In this document: positions 16,487 to 25,621 of the stretch, piece by piece
Position numbering within the stretch: position 1 is the stretch's first letter
Layout: each line of letters begins with the position of its first letter
Assembly: GCF_040649515.1 (NCBI RefSeq)
Contig: NZ_JBEZFP010000037.1
Span: forward strand, 5,176-69,175
Reading direction: 5' to 3'
Length of the DNA: 64,000 nucleotides
Source of the DNA: Yinghuangia elevatio
GTDB taxonomy: Bacteria > Actinomycetota > Actinomycetes > Streptomycetales > Streptomycetaceae
Made by a program: the position numbers and the translations under genes
Notes under the pieces: generated by a model
What the model was told of the DNA's origin: nothing
Databases searched by the model: none
What the model saw: only the letters and a program-made list of their open reading frames with translations

Positions 16487-17152
16487 GTGGCCCAGTCCGA
16501 CGCCCTGAAGGAGTACCGGCGCAAGCGCGACTTCGCCAAGACCACCGAGCCGCAGGGCGGCCACGAACCGGGTGAGCCCGGTGAGGCGCCGGAGTTCGTC
16601 GTGCAGATCCACGACGCGACGCGTATGCACTTCGACTTCCGCCTGGAGGTCGACGGGGTCCTCAAGTCGTGGGCCGTTCCGAAGGGCCCGTCGCACGATC
16701 CCGCCGTCAAGCGCCTCGCCGTGCCGACCGAGGACCACCCGATGGACTACCGCGATTTCGAGGGCGTCATCGCCAAGGGCGAATACGGCGGCGGCACGGT
16801 GATCGTGTGGGACCAGGGCACGTACCGCAGCATGGCGACGGACAAGCGCGGCAACGAGATCCCCTTCGACGAGGCGATCGAGCGCGGCCACGCGTCGTTC
16901 TGGATGGACGGCGGCAAGCTGCACGGAGGGTTCGCCCTGACCCGCACGCGCGGCGGGCCGGGCGAGCAGGAGGCCTGGATCCTCGTCAAGCGCAAGGACC
17001 AGCACGCGAAGGGCGGCGACGGCACCGATCCGCGGCGCGCCAAGTCGGTGCTCACCGGGCGCACCCTCCGGCAGGTCGCCGACGACGCCGCGCAGGAGAA
17101 CGCCGGGCCCGAGAAGGGGAACAAGGGGAAGAAGGGAGAGGCGGCGTCATGA
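16487..17152 (+). CDS. LigD-type DNA 3'-phosphoesterase
   Basis: 221 residues with GTG start behind GGAGG. The catalytic motif FVVQIHDATRMHFDFRLE carries H42, R46, H48, D50 and R52; it is followed by LKSWAVPKGPSHDP, the EDHPMDYRDFEGVIAKGEYG segment and the core strand TVIVWDQGTY. These enzymes remove 3'-phosphates and ribonucleosides from ends before ligation. The C-terminal tail is Lys/Gly/Glu-rich. Its stop overlaps the next gene's start (ATGA), implying coupling of the two. Confidence 0.92.
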   Translation: MAQSDALKEYRRKRDFAKTTEPQGGHEPGEPGEAPEFVVQIHDATRMHFDFRLEVDGVLKSWAVPKGPSHDPAVKRLAVPTEDHPMDYRDFEGVIAKGEYGGGTVIVWDQGTYRSMATDKRGNEIPFDEAIERGHASFWMDGGKLHGGFALTRTRGGPGEQEAWILVKRKDQHAKGGDGTDPRRAKSVLTGRTLRQVADDAAQENAGPEKGNKGKKGEAAS

Positions 17153-17826
17153 GCACGACCGCGAAGAAGCGAAGCCACCGCACGAGCGCCGGGACGCGCG
17201 ACCGCGTACGCATACTCCTGCGCCTGGCAGGGAGCACCTACGCCCAGGACGCCGGGATCCGCCTCGCCGACAAACCCGCCCCGTTGTGGCAACTGCTCGT
17301 CCTGAGCAACCTGCTGTCCGCGCGCATCAGCGCCGACATCGCCATGGCCGCGGCCCGCGAGCTTTTTCGCGCGGGCGGCCGCACACCGCACGGCATGGCC
17401 GAACTCACCTGGCAGCAACGCGTCGACGCCCTCGGACGCGGCCACTACGTCCGCTACGACGAAGGCACCGCCACCCGGCTCGGTGAATGCGCCGACCTGG
17501 TCCGCGACCGCTACGCGGGCGACCTGCGGCGCCTGGCCCGCGAGGCGGACGACGACCCGGCCCGCGTACGCGAACTCCTGACCGAGTTCCCCGGTATCGG
17601 ACCGACGGGCGCCGCGGTGTTCTGCCGCGAAGCCCAGGCCGTCTGGCCCTTCCTCCGGCCCGCACTCGACCGCCGGGCCCTTGCCGGAGCCAAACGCGTC
17701 GGTCTGCCGTCCGACGCCGCGGAACTGGCGAGCCTGGTGCCCGACGACGAACTTTCCTCCCTGGCGGCGGCCTTGGTACGCGCCGACCTGCACCACGACC
17801 TGGCCGAGAAAGTGACGGCTTCCTGA
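17149..17826 (+). CDS. HhH-GPD-type endonuclease/DNA glycosylase-like protein
   Basis: 225 residues. The fold of helix-hairpin-helix glycosylases is visible: LLVLSNLLSARISADIAMAA, then the hairpin LLTEFPGIGPTGAAVFCREA. The invariant lysine/aspartate pair of EndoIII-type lyases is not clearly present, and no 4Fe-4S cysteine loop is seen. Translational coupling with the LigD phosphoesterase suggests action on damaged ends. A short basic N-terminus (TTAKKRSHRT) may bind DNA. Confidence 0.78.
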   Translation: MSTTAKKRSHRTSAGTRDRVRILLRLAGSTYAQDAGIRLADKPAPLWQLLVLSNLLSARISADIAMAAARELFRAGGRTPHGMAELTWQQRVDALGRGHYVRYDEGTATRLGECADLVRDRYAGDLRRLAREADDDPARVRELLTEFPGIGPTGAAVFCREAQAVWPFLRPALDRRALAGAKRVGLPSDAAELASLVPDDELSSLAAALVRADLHHDLAEKVTAS

Positions 17827-17902
17827 CTCGGGGAAACCGGTGACCGGGTGATTCTCCCGGCAGTCGGGTTACGTCGGGTGGCGGGCGGCTAACGGCCGTG
17901 CC

Positions 17903-19021
17903 ATGGACGGCTGGGCTTCGGAGAACACGCGCACCCCCGGGCCGCCGGCCGGACCGGCCTGGATGCGGTGGCTGGTGCCGCTCATGATCGTGTCCGGCGT
18001 GGTGTTCGAGTTCGCGACGCCCGACCCGTACCGCGCCGGGCCCATGCTCGCCGCGGCCGGGCCGCTCGCGGCGGTGACGCTGCGGTTCCGGGCCGCCGTC
18101 GCGGCCGTCCTCGCGGACGGCGTCGTCGGCGTCCTGCTCGCGCTCGGCCACACGTCCGACCCCGACGCCCACGTCTGGCTGGACCTCGTGTCGTTGGGCG
18201 CGGTGCTCGCGCTGAGCGTGCTCATCGCCGCCCTGCTCGCCCGGGGCGAGGACCGCCTGATCGAGGTACGCGCCGTCGCGGACGCCGCGCAGCGGGCCGT
18301 CCTGCCCACGATCCCGCGCCGCCTCGGACACCTGGAGGTCGCCGTGCGGTATGCCACCGCACGCAGCGCGGCCCGCATCGGCGGCGACTTCTACGCCGCC
18401 GAGGACACCCGGTACGGTGTACGCCTCCTGCTCGGTGACGTGCGTGGCAAGGGCCTCGACGGCATCGGCACCGTCGGGCAGATCGTCGGGGCGTTCCGCG
18501 AAGCCGCGCACCACGTGCCGGCACTCGCGGAACTCGCGGAGTACCTGGAGGAGTCCACCGAACGCTGGAACGCCTCCTCGCAGGACTCCGAGGCCGACGA
18601 GCGGTTCGCCACCGCCGTGCTGGTCGAACTGCCGCGCGACGAGGCGCACCTGCGCATCGTCAACCGCGGCCACATCGCTCCGCTGCTGTTGCGGGGCGGC
18701 GGCCGGCTGAGCGTCCTGGAACCGAGCCGGCCCGACCTGCCGCTCGGTTTCGGGCGGCTCGCGCCCGCCGGGACGACCGGACCCGCCGCGGTCGACGTCG
18801 TGCCGTTCGGGAACGGCGACACGCTGCTCCTCTACACCGACGGTGTCAGCGAGGCCCGCGACGAGACGGGAGCCTGCTTCGACCTCGCCGACGCCCTCGC
18901 CGGCATCGTGCCGGTGGACCTGTCGGAGCTGTTGTGGCTCGTCGGGGACCAGGTCCGTGCGTTCTCGGGCGGAGAACTCGCCGACGACACCGCGCTGATG
19001 GCGGTACGCAGGACCGAGTGA
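17903..19021 (+). CDS. PP2C-family (SpoIIE-type) membrane serine phosphatase
   Basis: 372 residues. The first 110 residues have about four transmembrane helices (MRWLVPLMIVSGVVFEFA, GPLAAVTLRFRAAVAAVLAD, VSLGAVLALSVLIAALLARG). The remainder is a SpoIIE/PPM phosphatase: RIGGDFYA and LLGDVRGKGLDGIGTVGQ carry the first metal-binding aspartates, then NRGHIAPLLL, LLLYTDGVSEARDETG and ELADDTALMAVRR with the last aspartate. No PAS, GAF or HATPase domain is attached. It likely acts on anti-sigma-factor antagonists; the target is unknown. Confidence 0.9.
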   Translation: MDGWASENTRTPGPPAGPAWMRWLVPLMIVSGVVFEFATPDPYRAGPMLAAAGPLAAVTLRFRAAVAAVLADGVVGVLLALGHTSDPDAHVWLDLVSLGAVLALSVLIAALLARGEDRLIEVRAVADAAQRAVLPTIPRRLGHLEVAVRYATARSAARIGGDFYAAEDTRYGVRLLLGDVRGKGLDGIGTVGQIVGAFREAAHHVPALAELAEYLEESTERWNASSQDSEADERFATAVLVELPRDEAHLRIVNRGHIAPLLLRGGGRLSVLEPSRPDLPLGFGRLAPAGTTGPAAVDVVPFGNGDTLLLYTDGVSEARDETGACFDLADALAGIVPVDLSELLWLVGDQVRAFSGGELADDTALMAVRRTE

Positions 19022-19056
19022 CCGGTCCGAGTGACCCGCACGGGCGGCCAAACCGG

Positions 19057-19135
19057 GTGACCGGACTGGACGACCGGACTGGACGGCTGGACGACCGGAC
19101 TGGACGATCGGACCGGGTGGCCGGACTGGGCGATC
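19057..19135. repeat. Degenerate tandem repeat GACCGGACTGGAC
   Basis: Four to five imperfect copies of GACCGGACTGGAC with spacers such as GGCTG, between the convergent phosphatase and DinB genes. It may serve as a transcription stop or be a slippage product; no coding sense was found. Confidence 0.55.
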
Positions 19136-19168
19136 GAGCCGTGCCCGCCGGTCCGACCGCGCCGTGCG

Positions 19169-19741
19169 CTACGGCCGACGGCCGAGCAGCGCCACCAGCC
19201 GGTCCTGGGCCCGCGCGTCCGCGGGCACCTCGACGGGCGGTGCGAAGATGCCCGCGCCCTGCCAGGCGTCGACGTGCGGCGCGATGCGCTCGTACACCAG
19301 CTCGGCCAAGGACTCGTCGAGCGTGTCGTCGTCGCCGATGCCCCGGGCCAGGTCCCAGGCGTGCACGGTGAGATCGGTGATGATCTGCCAGCCGTACTCG
19401 GACGCTGCCGTGCGCCCGCCGGTGACATGGACGGTCCCCTCGAACGCCCCGGGCGCGTGGAACGCCTCGCGCGACCCGGCCGCGGCGCGCTCCCACGCGC
19501 GCACGGGGTGGTCGCCGAGCAGATCACCGTCGTAGCGGTCGCCGACCTCGGCAAGGGTCGAGCCGCGCAGCAGCCACGGTGCCCACGTGTGCTCGCTCGT
19601 CAGGTGGTTCACCAGGTCGCGCACCGACCAGTCCTCGCACGGGGTGTCCGCGTTCCACTGGCCGACGCCGACGTGGTGCACGCGGTCGTCGAACTCGCGG
19701 AGCGCACGGTCGTACGCCTCCACCTGCTCCATGCCGCTCAC
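19169..19741 (-). CDS. TIGR03086-type DinB/maleylpyruvate-isomerase-fold protein
   Basis: 190 residues. The family signature is clear: ADTPCEDWSVRDLVNHLTSE, the second His region GWQIITDLTVHAWDLARGIG, and the C-terminal LAELVYERIAP. Three histidines form a metal site, as in mycothiol-dependent enzymes of actinobacteria. The likely role is thiol transfer or isomerisation on an unknown substrate. Its start overlaps the stop of the NAD(P)-binding protein gene (ATGA), so the two are translated together. Confidence 0.87.
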   Translation of the reverse strand: MSGMEQVEAYDRALREFDDRVHHVGVGQWNADTPCEDWSVRDLVNHLTSEHTWAPWLLRGSTLAEVGDRYDGDLLGDHPVRAWERAAAGSREAFHAPGAFEGTVHVTGGRTAASEYGWQIITDLTVHAWDLARGIGDDDTLDESLAELVYERIAPHVDAWQGAGIFAPPVEVPADARAQDRLVALLGRRP

Positions 19742-20400
19742 CCGCCCGCCGCGTTCCGTACCGCGTCCTCGACCGGCGTGTCACCGCCGATCAGTTCGAG
19801 AGTGAGGCCGGCCGTCTCCGGGTGCCGCAGCAGCCCGCCGATCACGGCCGCGACGTCATCGCGTGTCACCTCGCCCCGCCCGGTCGTGGCGGCCAGCGCC
19901 ACCCGCCCGGTGCCGGGGCCGTCGGTCAGCAGGCCGGGGCGCAGGATGGTCCAGTCGAGGGCCTTGCGCCTGCGGATGTCGGCGTCGGCGGCACCCTTGG
20001 CACGCAGGTACGCGGCGAACACCTCGTCGGTCCCGGCCGGCGGCTCGTTGTCCGCGCCCATGGCGGAAACCACGATGAACCGGCGCACGCCGGCCTTCTC
20101 CGCCGCGTCCGCGAGCAGCGTCGCCGCGCCCCGGTCGACGGTCTCCTTGCGGCCGAGGCCGCTACCGGGCCCCGCGCCCGCGGCGAACACCGCGGCGTCG
20201 GCGCCGCGCAGGCGGTCGGCCAGGTCGTCCACCGACGTGGACTCCAAGTCGCAGACGACTGGCTCGGCGCCCGCCTCCTCGAGCGCCGCCGCCTGTTCGG
20301 GGCGGCGGATGAGGCCCACGCCGCGGTCCCCGCGGGCCGCGAGCAGGCGTTCGAGACGCAGGGCGATCTGTCCGTGTCCACCGGCGATGACGATACGCAT
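19738..20400 (-). CDS. NAD(P)-binding atypical SDR (NmrA/YwnB-like)
   Basis: 220 residues. The N-terminal Rossmann motif MRIVIAGGHGQIALRLERLL is followed by VVCDLESTSVDDLADRL, FAAGAGPGSG, FIVVSAMGAD and LDWTILRPGLLTDGPGTGRV. The Ser-Tyr-Lys catalytic set of classical SDRs is not evident, as is normal in this group of NADH-flavin-reductase-like or sensor proteins. It forms an operon with the DinB gene. The substrate is unknown. Confidence 0.87.
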   Translation of the reverse strand: MRIVIAGGHGQIALRLERLLAARGDRGVGLIRRPEQAAALEEAGAEPVVCDLESTSVDDLADRLRGADAAVFAAGAGPGSGLGRKETVDRGAATLLADAAEKAGVRRFIVVSAMGADNEPPAGTDEVFAAYLRAKGAADADIRRRKALDWTILRPGLLTDGPGTGRVALAATTGRGEVTRDDVAAVIGGLLRHPETAGLTLELIGGDTPVEDAVRNAAGG

Positions 20401-20451
20401 GGGCCGGACCGTACCCGCATCCCGAGGAAGTGATGCCTGACCGCCGCCGGG

Positions 20452-21978
20452 TCAGTTGATCCGGCGCTCCTTGCCGGCCCAGTACGGCTCCCGCAGCCGG
20501 AACTTCTGCAGCTTGCCGGTCGCGGTGCGCGGCAGCGACTCCACGAACTCGACGCGCTTGGGGCACTTGTACCCGGCCAACCGGGTCCGGCAGTGCGCGA
20601 TCAGTTCCTCCGCCGTGACCCCGTCGTCCGCGACCACCAGACCGGTGACCAGCTCGCCCCACTTCTCATCGGGAGTGCCGATCACCGCGGCCTCGCGGAC
20701 CCCGGGATGCGCCGTCAGGGCGTCCTCGACCTCGATCGACGACACGTTCTCGCCGCCCGAGATGATGACGTCCTTCTTGCGGTCGGTGATCACGAGGTAG
20801 CCCTCGTCGTCGAAGTAGCCGCCGTCGCCCGTGTGGAACCAGTCGCCGGCCTGCGCCTTCGCAGTCTCCTCGGGCTGCTCCCAGTAACCGGCGAGGTTGT
20901 GGTTGGACGCGGTCAGCACCTCGCCGTCGACATCCAGGTCCACGCGTACGCCCAGCGCGGGCACCCCCGCCCGGGCCAGTCGGCGGGCGCGCTCGCCGAC
21001 CGCCAGGCCGTCCCACTCGGAGCGGTGCCGGTTGACCGTGACCAGCGGCGACGTCTCGGTGAGGCCGTAGATCTGGATGAACTCCCAGCCCAGTTCCTCG
21101 AGGATGCGCTCGATCGTGCGGGTCGGCGGCGGGGCTCCCGCGCAGATGACCCGGACCCGGTCGCGGCCCGGGATCTCGCCCTCCCAGTCGGCGGCCGCGT
21201 CCAGCACGGCGTTGACGACGGCCGGCGCCGCGCACATCAGGGTGACGCCGTGGCGCTCCACGCGGCGCAGGATCTCCGCGCCGTCGACCTGGCGCAGCAC
21301 GATGTGCCGACCGCCCATGCCGGTCACGCCGTACGGCATCCCCCAGCCGTTCGCATGGAACATCGGCAGGGTGTGCAGGTACACGTCGCGGTCGCCGATC
21401 CCCGCGTGCAGCGCGAACGTCGTGGCGTTGAGCCACAGATTGCGGTGCGTGAGCTGGACGCCCTTGGGCCGCGCGGTCGTCCCCGAGGTGTAGTTGACGG
21501 TGGCCGTAGCGGACTCGTCGGGCTCACTCCACGGCCGCGGCTCGACCCCGGGCAGGTACAGCGCGTCGTCGTCGCCGAGGACGAACTTGTGGGGCACGTC
21601 CAGGCCGTCCAGGACACCCGTGCAGGACGGGTCGGCGTACACGACGGACGCGCCCGAGTGGCCCACGATGTACTCGATCTCCGGGCGCGTCAGCCGGAAG
21701 TTGATCGGCACCAGCACGCGCCCCCACCCGGAGACGCCGAAGAACGAGGTGAACAGCCGTGCCGCGTTCTGCGACACCACCGCGACGCGCCCGCCCTCGG
21801 GCACGCCCAACGCGTCCAGCCGGGCGGCCTGCGCGGCCGCCAGCTCGCCCACCCGGCGGTAGTCGAGCTCCCCGAGCGAGGGACCGGGCTGGTCCGGCTC
21901 GTCCACCACGGCGACGCGGTCCGGGTAGACCTGTACGGCGCGGTCGAGGAAGTCGCGGACGGTCAGCGGGTACTGCAC
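20452..21978 (-). CDS. AMP-dependent acyl-CoA synthetase (FadD-like)
   Basis: 508 residues, the usual length of short/medium-chain fatty acyl- or aryl-CoA ligases. Core motifs are YTSGTTARPKGVQLTHRN (P-loop), the motif around YGLTETSPLV, WFHTGDGGYFDDEGYLVITD, KKDVIISGGENVSSIEVEDA and the catalytic lysine in LPRTATGKLQKFRLRE. It activates a carboxylate to its CoA thioester via the adenylate. A lone gene, about 120 bases from the tyrosine phosphatase gene upstream. Specificity cannot be read from sequence alone. Confidence 0.93.
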   Translation of the reverse strand: MQYPLTVRDFLDRAVQVYPDRVAVVDEPDQPGPSLGELDYRRVGELAAAQAARLDALGVPEGGRVAVVSQNAARLFTSFFGVSGWGRVLVPINFRLTRPEIEYIVGHSGASVVYADPSCTGVLDGLDVPHKFVLGDDDALYLPGVEPRPWSEPDESATATVNYTSGTTARPKGVQLTHRNLWLNATTFALHAGIGDRDVYLHTLPMFHANGWGMPYGVTGMGGRHIVLRQVDGAEILRRVERHGVTLMCAAPAVVNAVLDAAADWEGEIPGRDRVRVICAGAPPPTRTIERILEELGWEFIQIYGLTETSPLVTVNRHRSEWDGLAVGERARRLARAGVPALGVRVDLDVDGEVLTASNHNLAGYWEQPEETAKAQAGDWFHTGDGGYFDDEGYLVITDRKKDVIISGGENVSSIEVEDALTAHPGVREAAVIGTPDEKWGELVTGLVVADDGVTAEELIAHCRTRLAGYKCPKRVEFVESLPRTATGKLQKFRLREPYWAGKERRIN

Positions 21979-22097
21979 GGCGGTACCTCCGGTGCGTCAA
22001 TCGGCGTCGGCACCCGCAGAGTATGGCGCACCGGACCGGGGTCCGTCGCCGACCACGGGCACCCGTTCGGCCTACCCGTCCGGCCCGCCCGTACGCC

Positions 22098-22898
22098 TCA
22101 CCGCCAGGCGGGAACGGCCAGTTCCGCACGCATGCGCGCCACGGTCTCGTCCGGCACGCCCAACCCCTCGCGCAGGTACCCGTCCACGCCGCCCCACGTC
22201 GTGTCCATCGCGTCCAGCGCGGCGTCCAGGTAGGCGCCGTGCACCTCGATGATGGCGTCGGCGATCCCGGGGTCGCCTCCGGCGGCCGTGAACTCGTCGC
22301 GGAACGGCGCGAACCCCACCCGCACCGCCGGGTTGACGGCCAGGAACTCGTCGCGCACGACGCCGCGGTCGGCACCCAGCGCCATCAGCACCAGCGCCGC
22401 ACCCCAGCCCGTACGGTCCTTGCCTGCCGTGCAGTGGAACAGCACCGGCCGCGCGTCCGCCACCGCCAGCACGAGCGCCCGGTACGCCTCCCGGGCCCGC
22501 GCCGACAGCACCATGCGCCGGTACGTCGCCGCGAACATTTCCGTCGCCCGGCCTCCGCCGAGTTCCCGCTCGGCCCGCCCGGGATCGGCGAGCAGGGCGT
22601 GCAGGCGGGCCGGCGCGACCTCAGGGTCGTCGCCGAGCACGTCCTCGACCAGCAAATGCGCGGTGCCCGGCACCCGGTCCGGCTCCGCCTCGCGCTCCTC
22701 GGCGGTCCGCAGGTCGACCACCGTGCGCAGGCCCAGGGCGACCACGTGCGGGTCCGCCGTCGGATCGAAGTGGCTGAACTGCCCCGAGCGGAACAGCACG
22801 CCGGGCGCCACCTGCCGCCCGTCCGCCAGAGTGACGCCGCCCAGATCGCGGAGGTTGCCCACGGTCGCGGCCGGAACCGCCGTCGCGGTGGTCGTCAT
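22098..22898 (-). CDS. Tyrosine-protein phosphatase (PtpB/lipid-phosphatase type)
   Basis: 266 residues. The catalytic loop is HCTAGKDRTG (C-x5-R). The N-terminus NLRDLGGVTLADGRQVAPGV and LFRSGQFSHF is that of the MptpB/Tyr_phosphatase-3 family, active on phosphotyrosine and phosphoinositides. Start ATG 22898 gives a protein of family length; longer readings run into the next gene. No signal peptide is seen, so it is cytosolic or exported by another route. It is 29 bases downstream of a small LapA-like gene on the same strand. Confidence 0.9.
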   Translation of the reverse strand: MTTTATAVPAATVGNLRDLGGVTLADGRQVAPGVLFRSGQFSHFDPTADPHVVALGLRTVVDLRTAEEREAEPDRVPGTAHLLVEDVLGDDPEVAPARLHALLADPGRAERELGGGRATEMFAATYRRMVLSARAREAYRALVLAVADARPVLFHCTAGKDRTGWGAALVLMALGADRGVVRDEFLAVNPAVRVGFAPFRDEFTAAGGDPGIADAIIEVHGAYLDAALDAMDTTWGGVDGYLREGLGVPDETVARMRAELAVPAWR

Positions 22899-22927
22899 GA
22901 CGCCTGCCTCGCGGTCCGGCGGGACCC

Positions 22928-23167
22928 TCACCGGGCCCTGCGGTTGCGGCCGACCAGCCACACGGTGATCCCGCCCACCACGAACGCGCCCGCGAGCACC
23001 AGCCACAGCGGGGCCTCGACCTCGGGGACCCAGAACCGGATCGTCGTGGACTCGGTGTTGGCCGCGATGAACCACAGGCTCAGGACGAGGATCACGACCG
23101 TGCCGATCTGACGCGCCGTGATCCGCCGGTCCCGACCGTCGGCAACCTTCGGGTTGTTCTTCGCCAT
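22928..23167 (-). CDS. LapA-domain (DUF1049-like) small membrane protein
   Basis: 79 residues. A basic N-terminus is followed by two helices, IGTVVILVLSLWFIAANTES and LWLVLAGAFVVGGITVWLVG, joined by TTIRFWVPEVEAP, and a basic end. The I-x-x-N-x-x-x-x-x-x-F-W pattern is that of LapA-type proteins. It is likely the first gene of a two-gene unit with the phosphatase. Its function is unknown. Confidence 0.82.
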   Translation of the reverse strand: MAKNNPKVADGRDRRITARQIGTVVILVLSLWFIAANTESTTIRFWVPEVEAPLWLVLAGAFVVGGITVWLVGRNRRAR

Positions 23168-23306
23168 GCTTCGGATGCTAAGCCGCTCAAGGCCCTTCGG
23201 CCTGCGCAGCGGGCCGTATGGGCGGCGCGTCGCCGGGGCGCGCCCACGGACGGGTCAATCGAGCGTCCCGGCGCGTCGTCGCGGTGCGGGCGGCGAGAAT
23301 GATGCG

Positions 23307-24202
23307 ATGACAGAGACACCAACCATGTCCCAAACGCCCGACGCCGTCGCCCACGAGGCGATCCGACGGGTGGGCGTCGTCGGGTCCGGCCTGATGGGAT
23401 CCGGCATCGCCGAGGTCTGCGCCCGGGCCGGCCTTGACGTCGTGGTCCGCGAGGTGAACCCCGAAGCGGCCCGGGCCGGCGAGCACCGCGTGACCTCGTC
23501 CCTCGACCGTGCGGTACGCCGCGGCAAGCTCGCCGAGGAGGAGCGCGACGCCGCCGTACGCCGCCTCCGGTTCACCACCGACCTGGCCGAACTGGCCGAC
23601 CGCGACCTCGTGGTCGAGGCCATCGCCGAGGACGAGGGCGCCAAGGCCGAGCTGTTCGCCGCACTCGACAAGACCGTCACCCGCGACGACGCGATCCTCG
23701 CGTCCAACACCTCGTCCATCCCGATCATGAAGCTCGGCATGGCCACCGGACGCCCCGAAACGGTCGTCGGCGTGCACTTCTTCAACCCCGTACCGGTGCT
23801 CGACCTGGTCGAGCTGGTGCCGTCGCTGCTCACCGCGGAACAAACGCTGGTCCGTGCCGAGGAGTTCGTCGACGGCTCACTGGGCAAGCACGTCATCCGG
23901 TCCAAGGACCGCGCGGGCTTCGTCGTCAACGCGCTGCTGGTGCCGTACCTGCTGTCCGCGATCCGCATGCTGGAGTCGGGATTCGCGTCGCCCGAGGACA
24001 TCGACTCGGGCATGGAACTGGGCTGCGCGCACCCGATGGGCCCGCTGCGCCTCGCCGACCTGATCGGCCTCGACACCCTCGCGGCCATCGCGGCGTCGAT
24101 GTACGAGGAGTTCAAGGAGCCGCTGCACTCCGCGCCGCCGCTCCTGCTGCGCATGGTCGACGCCGGTCTCCTCGGCCGCAAGTCCGGGCGCGGGTTCCAC
24201 AA

Positions 24203-24212
<10 letters not shown>
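23307..24212 (+). CDS. 3-hydroxyacyl-CoA (3-hydroxybutyryl-CoA) dehydrogenase
   Basis: 301 residues. NAD site VGVVGSGLMGSGIAEVCARA, then DLVVEAIAEDEGAKAELFAA, LASNTSSIPIMKLG, the catalytic His in GVHFFNPVPVLDLVELVPS, and the C-terminal helical domain (DRAGFVVNALLVPYLLSAIR, GMELGCAHPMGPLRLADLIG, GRKSGRGFHNY). It oxidises S-3-hydroxyacyl-CoA with NAD in beta-oxidation or butanoate/PHB metabolism. ATG 23307 is chosen; ATG 23325 is also possible. No acyl-CoA partner genes adjoin it. Confidence 0.93.
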
Positions 24213-24328
<116 letters not shown>

Positions 24329-24411
24329 GGCGCCTCGCGGTGGACGCGGGGCGCCACCCTGCCATGCGGGCGTACGCGTCGCGGCGCCCCGCGTCGTATC
24401 CGCCTTGCGCG

Positions 24412-24594
24412 TCAGTGCACTTGGTACTGTCCGACGTGTGCGGGCAGCGGCCACCAGTTGTCCATGCGGGCGGCGATGACGCGGGCGTCCGCGACGCCCG
24501 CGCGCGGCTTGCAGGTCAGCGGCGGCGCGGGGGGGAACAGCTTGGGGGGAGACGGTGTCCACGGGCGCAGGGGCCCGCCCATACCGAGGATCAT
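24412..24594 (-). CDS. Possible 60-residue hypothetical protein
   Basis: Starts MILGMGGPLRPWTPSPPK behind GGGGGCC and ends VIAARMDNWWPLPAHVGQYQ-VH. Third codon positions are almost all G/C, which suggests real coding. A Cys in PPLTCKPRAGVADARV and the Trp-rich end are the only notable parts. No family was recognised. It may be the leading gene for the Pro-Lys protein on the same strand. Confidence 0.4.
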   Translation of the reverse strand: MILGMGGPLRPWTPSPPKLFPPAPPLTCKPRAGVADARVIAARMDNWWPLPAHVGQYQVH

Positions 24595-24850
24595 CGTGGC
24601 CCCCACGCGTCGGGCACGGTGCGGAGGCCATTCGACACGCCCCTGACGATAGGCAACGCAATGCCGATTCACAACCGATCTTAGGCACTACAGTGCCTCT
24701 TCCTGGGTATTGATGTCACCGGCGTGCCGCAACGCGACGGTCCGGGCAACCGGTCGTCAGGACGGTCTGCGATTCTGAAGCACTGGTCATACCGGTCTCA
24801 ACGCCCGTCGCGGGACCGGCTGTTGTGTCGTACGGCGAGGGAGAGCGCGG

Positions 24851-25621
24851 ATGACGGCCGAGGAGCCGAGGCCGGACTGGGCGTTCCTCGGGGCGTGCGT
24901 CCGCAGGGACCGGCGGGCCCGCCGCTGGACCCAGGAGGAACTGGCCGAGCGGGCCGGCCTGGCGCTGCGCACGATCGGCAAGTACGAGCGCGGGGAAGGG
25001 CCGACGGGCGACGCGGTGCCTTCCGGGTGCTTCGCCGTCGGTCGCGCCCTGGGCTGGCGGCGCGGAACCGTCGAGGAGTACCTCTTCGGACCGGAGCCGG
25101 GCATGGTCGGCACCGGGCCGGCGGCGACCGATTCGACGGCCGCCGACTCGACGCCGACCGGTATGAGCGAGGCGCGCGGGATCGGCGCCGAAGAGCTGGT
25201 GGCGGCGTACCGCGGCGTGCAGGACTTCATGGTGCTCGCCGTCGAACTCGGCGCGCCCGCCCCCTCGGTGCGCCGCTTCTCGGACGCCGCGGGCGACCTG
25301 CTCGAGGCCGCCACCGCGGGGTCCGGCATCGGTGCCGCACACGGCCTCGCCGCGAACAGCCCCGCGGGCGGCCCACCCACGGACGACGACGCCGTACGGG
25401 CCCTCGCGGCGACCGCCGACCTGCCCGACGTGCCGCGTACGCTGTCCGGCCGGGAGGTCGGCGGGAGGTCGGCGGACGCGCGTACCGAGGTGTCCGGCGA
25501 CCCCGAGGTCACCGGCGAGGACGCCGCCGCAGCCGTACCGCACTCGCGGCGTCGCTCGCCCGCCGATCCGCACGCGCGCCCGTCGTCGGCAACCACCACG
25601 AGCCGCCGAAGCGACCTGTGA
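24851..25621 (+). CDS. XRE-family helix-turn-helix protein
   Basis: 256 residues. The N-terminal 65 residues form an HTH_3 domain: VRRDRRARRWTQEELAERAG, LALRTIGKYERGEGPTGD. The remainder is Ala/Asp-rich, low in known motifs, with a helical stretch IGAEELVAAYRGVQDFMVLA and a disordered C-terminus. GAGGGAGAG precedes the ATG. The last 113 bases overlap, tail to tail, the 3' end of the opposite XRE-MmyB gene, so each mRNA is antisense to the other. Targets are unknown. Confidence 0.8.
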   Translation: MTAEEPRPDWAFLGACVRRDRRARRWTQEELAERAGLALRTIGKYERGEGPTGDAVPSGCFAVGRALGWRRGTVEEYLFGPEPGMVGTGPAATDSTAADSTPTGMSEARGIGAEELVAAYRGVQDFMVLAVELGAPAPSVRRFSDAAGDLLEAATAGSGIGAAHGLAANSPAGGPPTDDDAVRALAATADLPDVPRTLSGREVGGRSADARTEVSGDPEVTGEDAAAAVPHSRRRSPADPHARPSSATTTSRRSDL

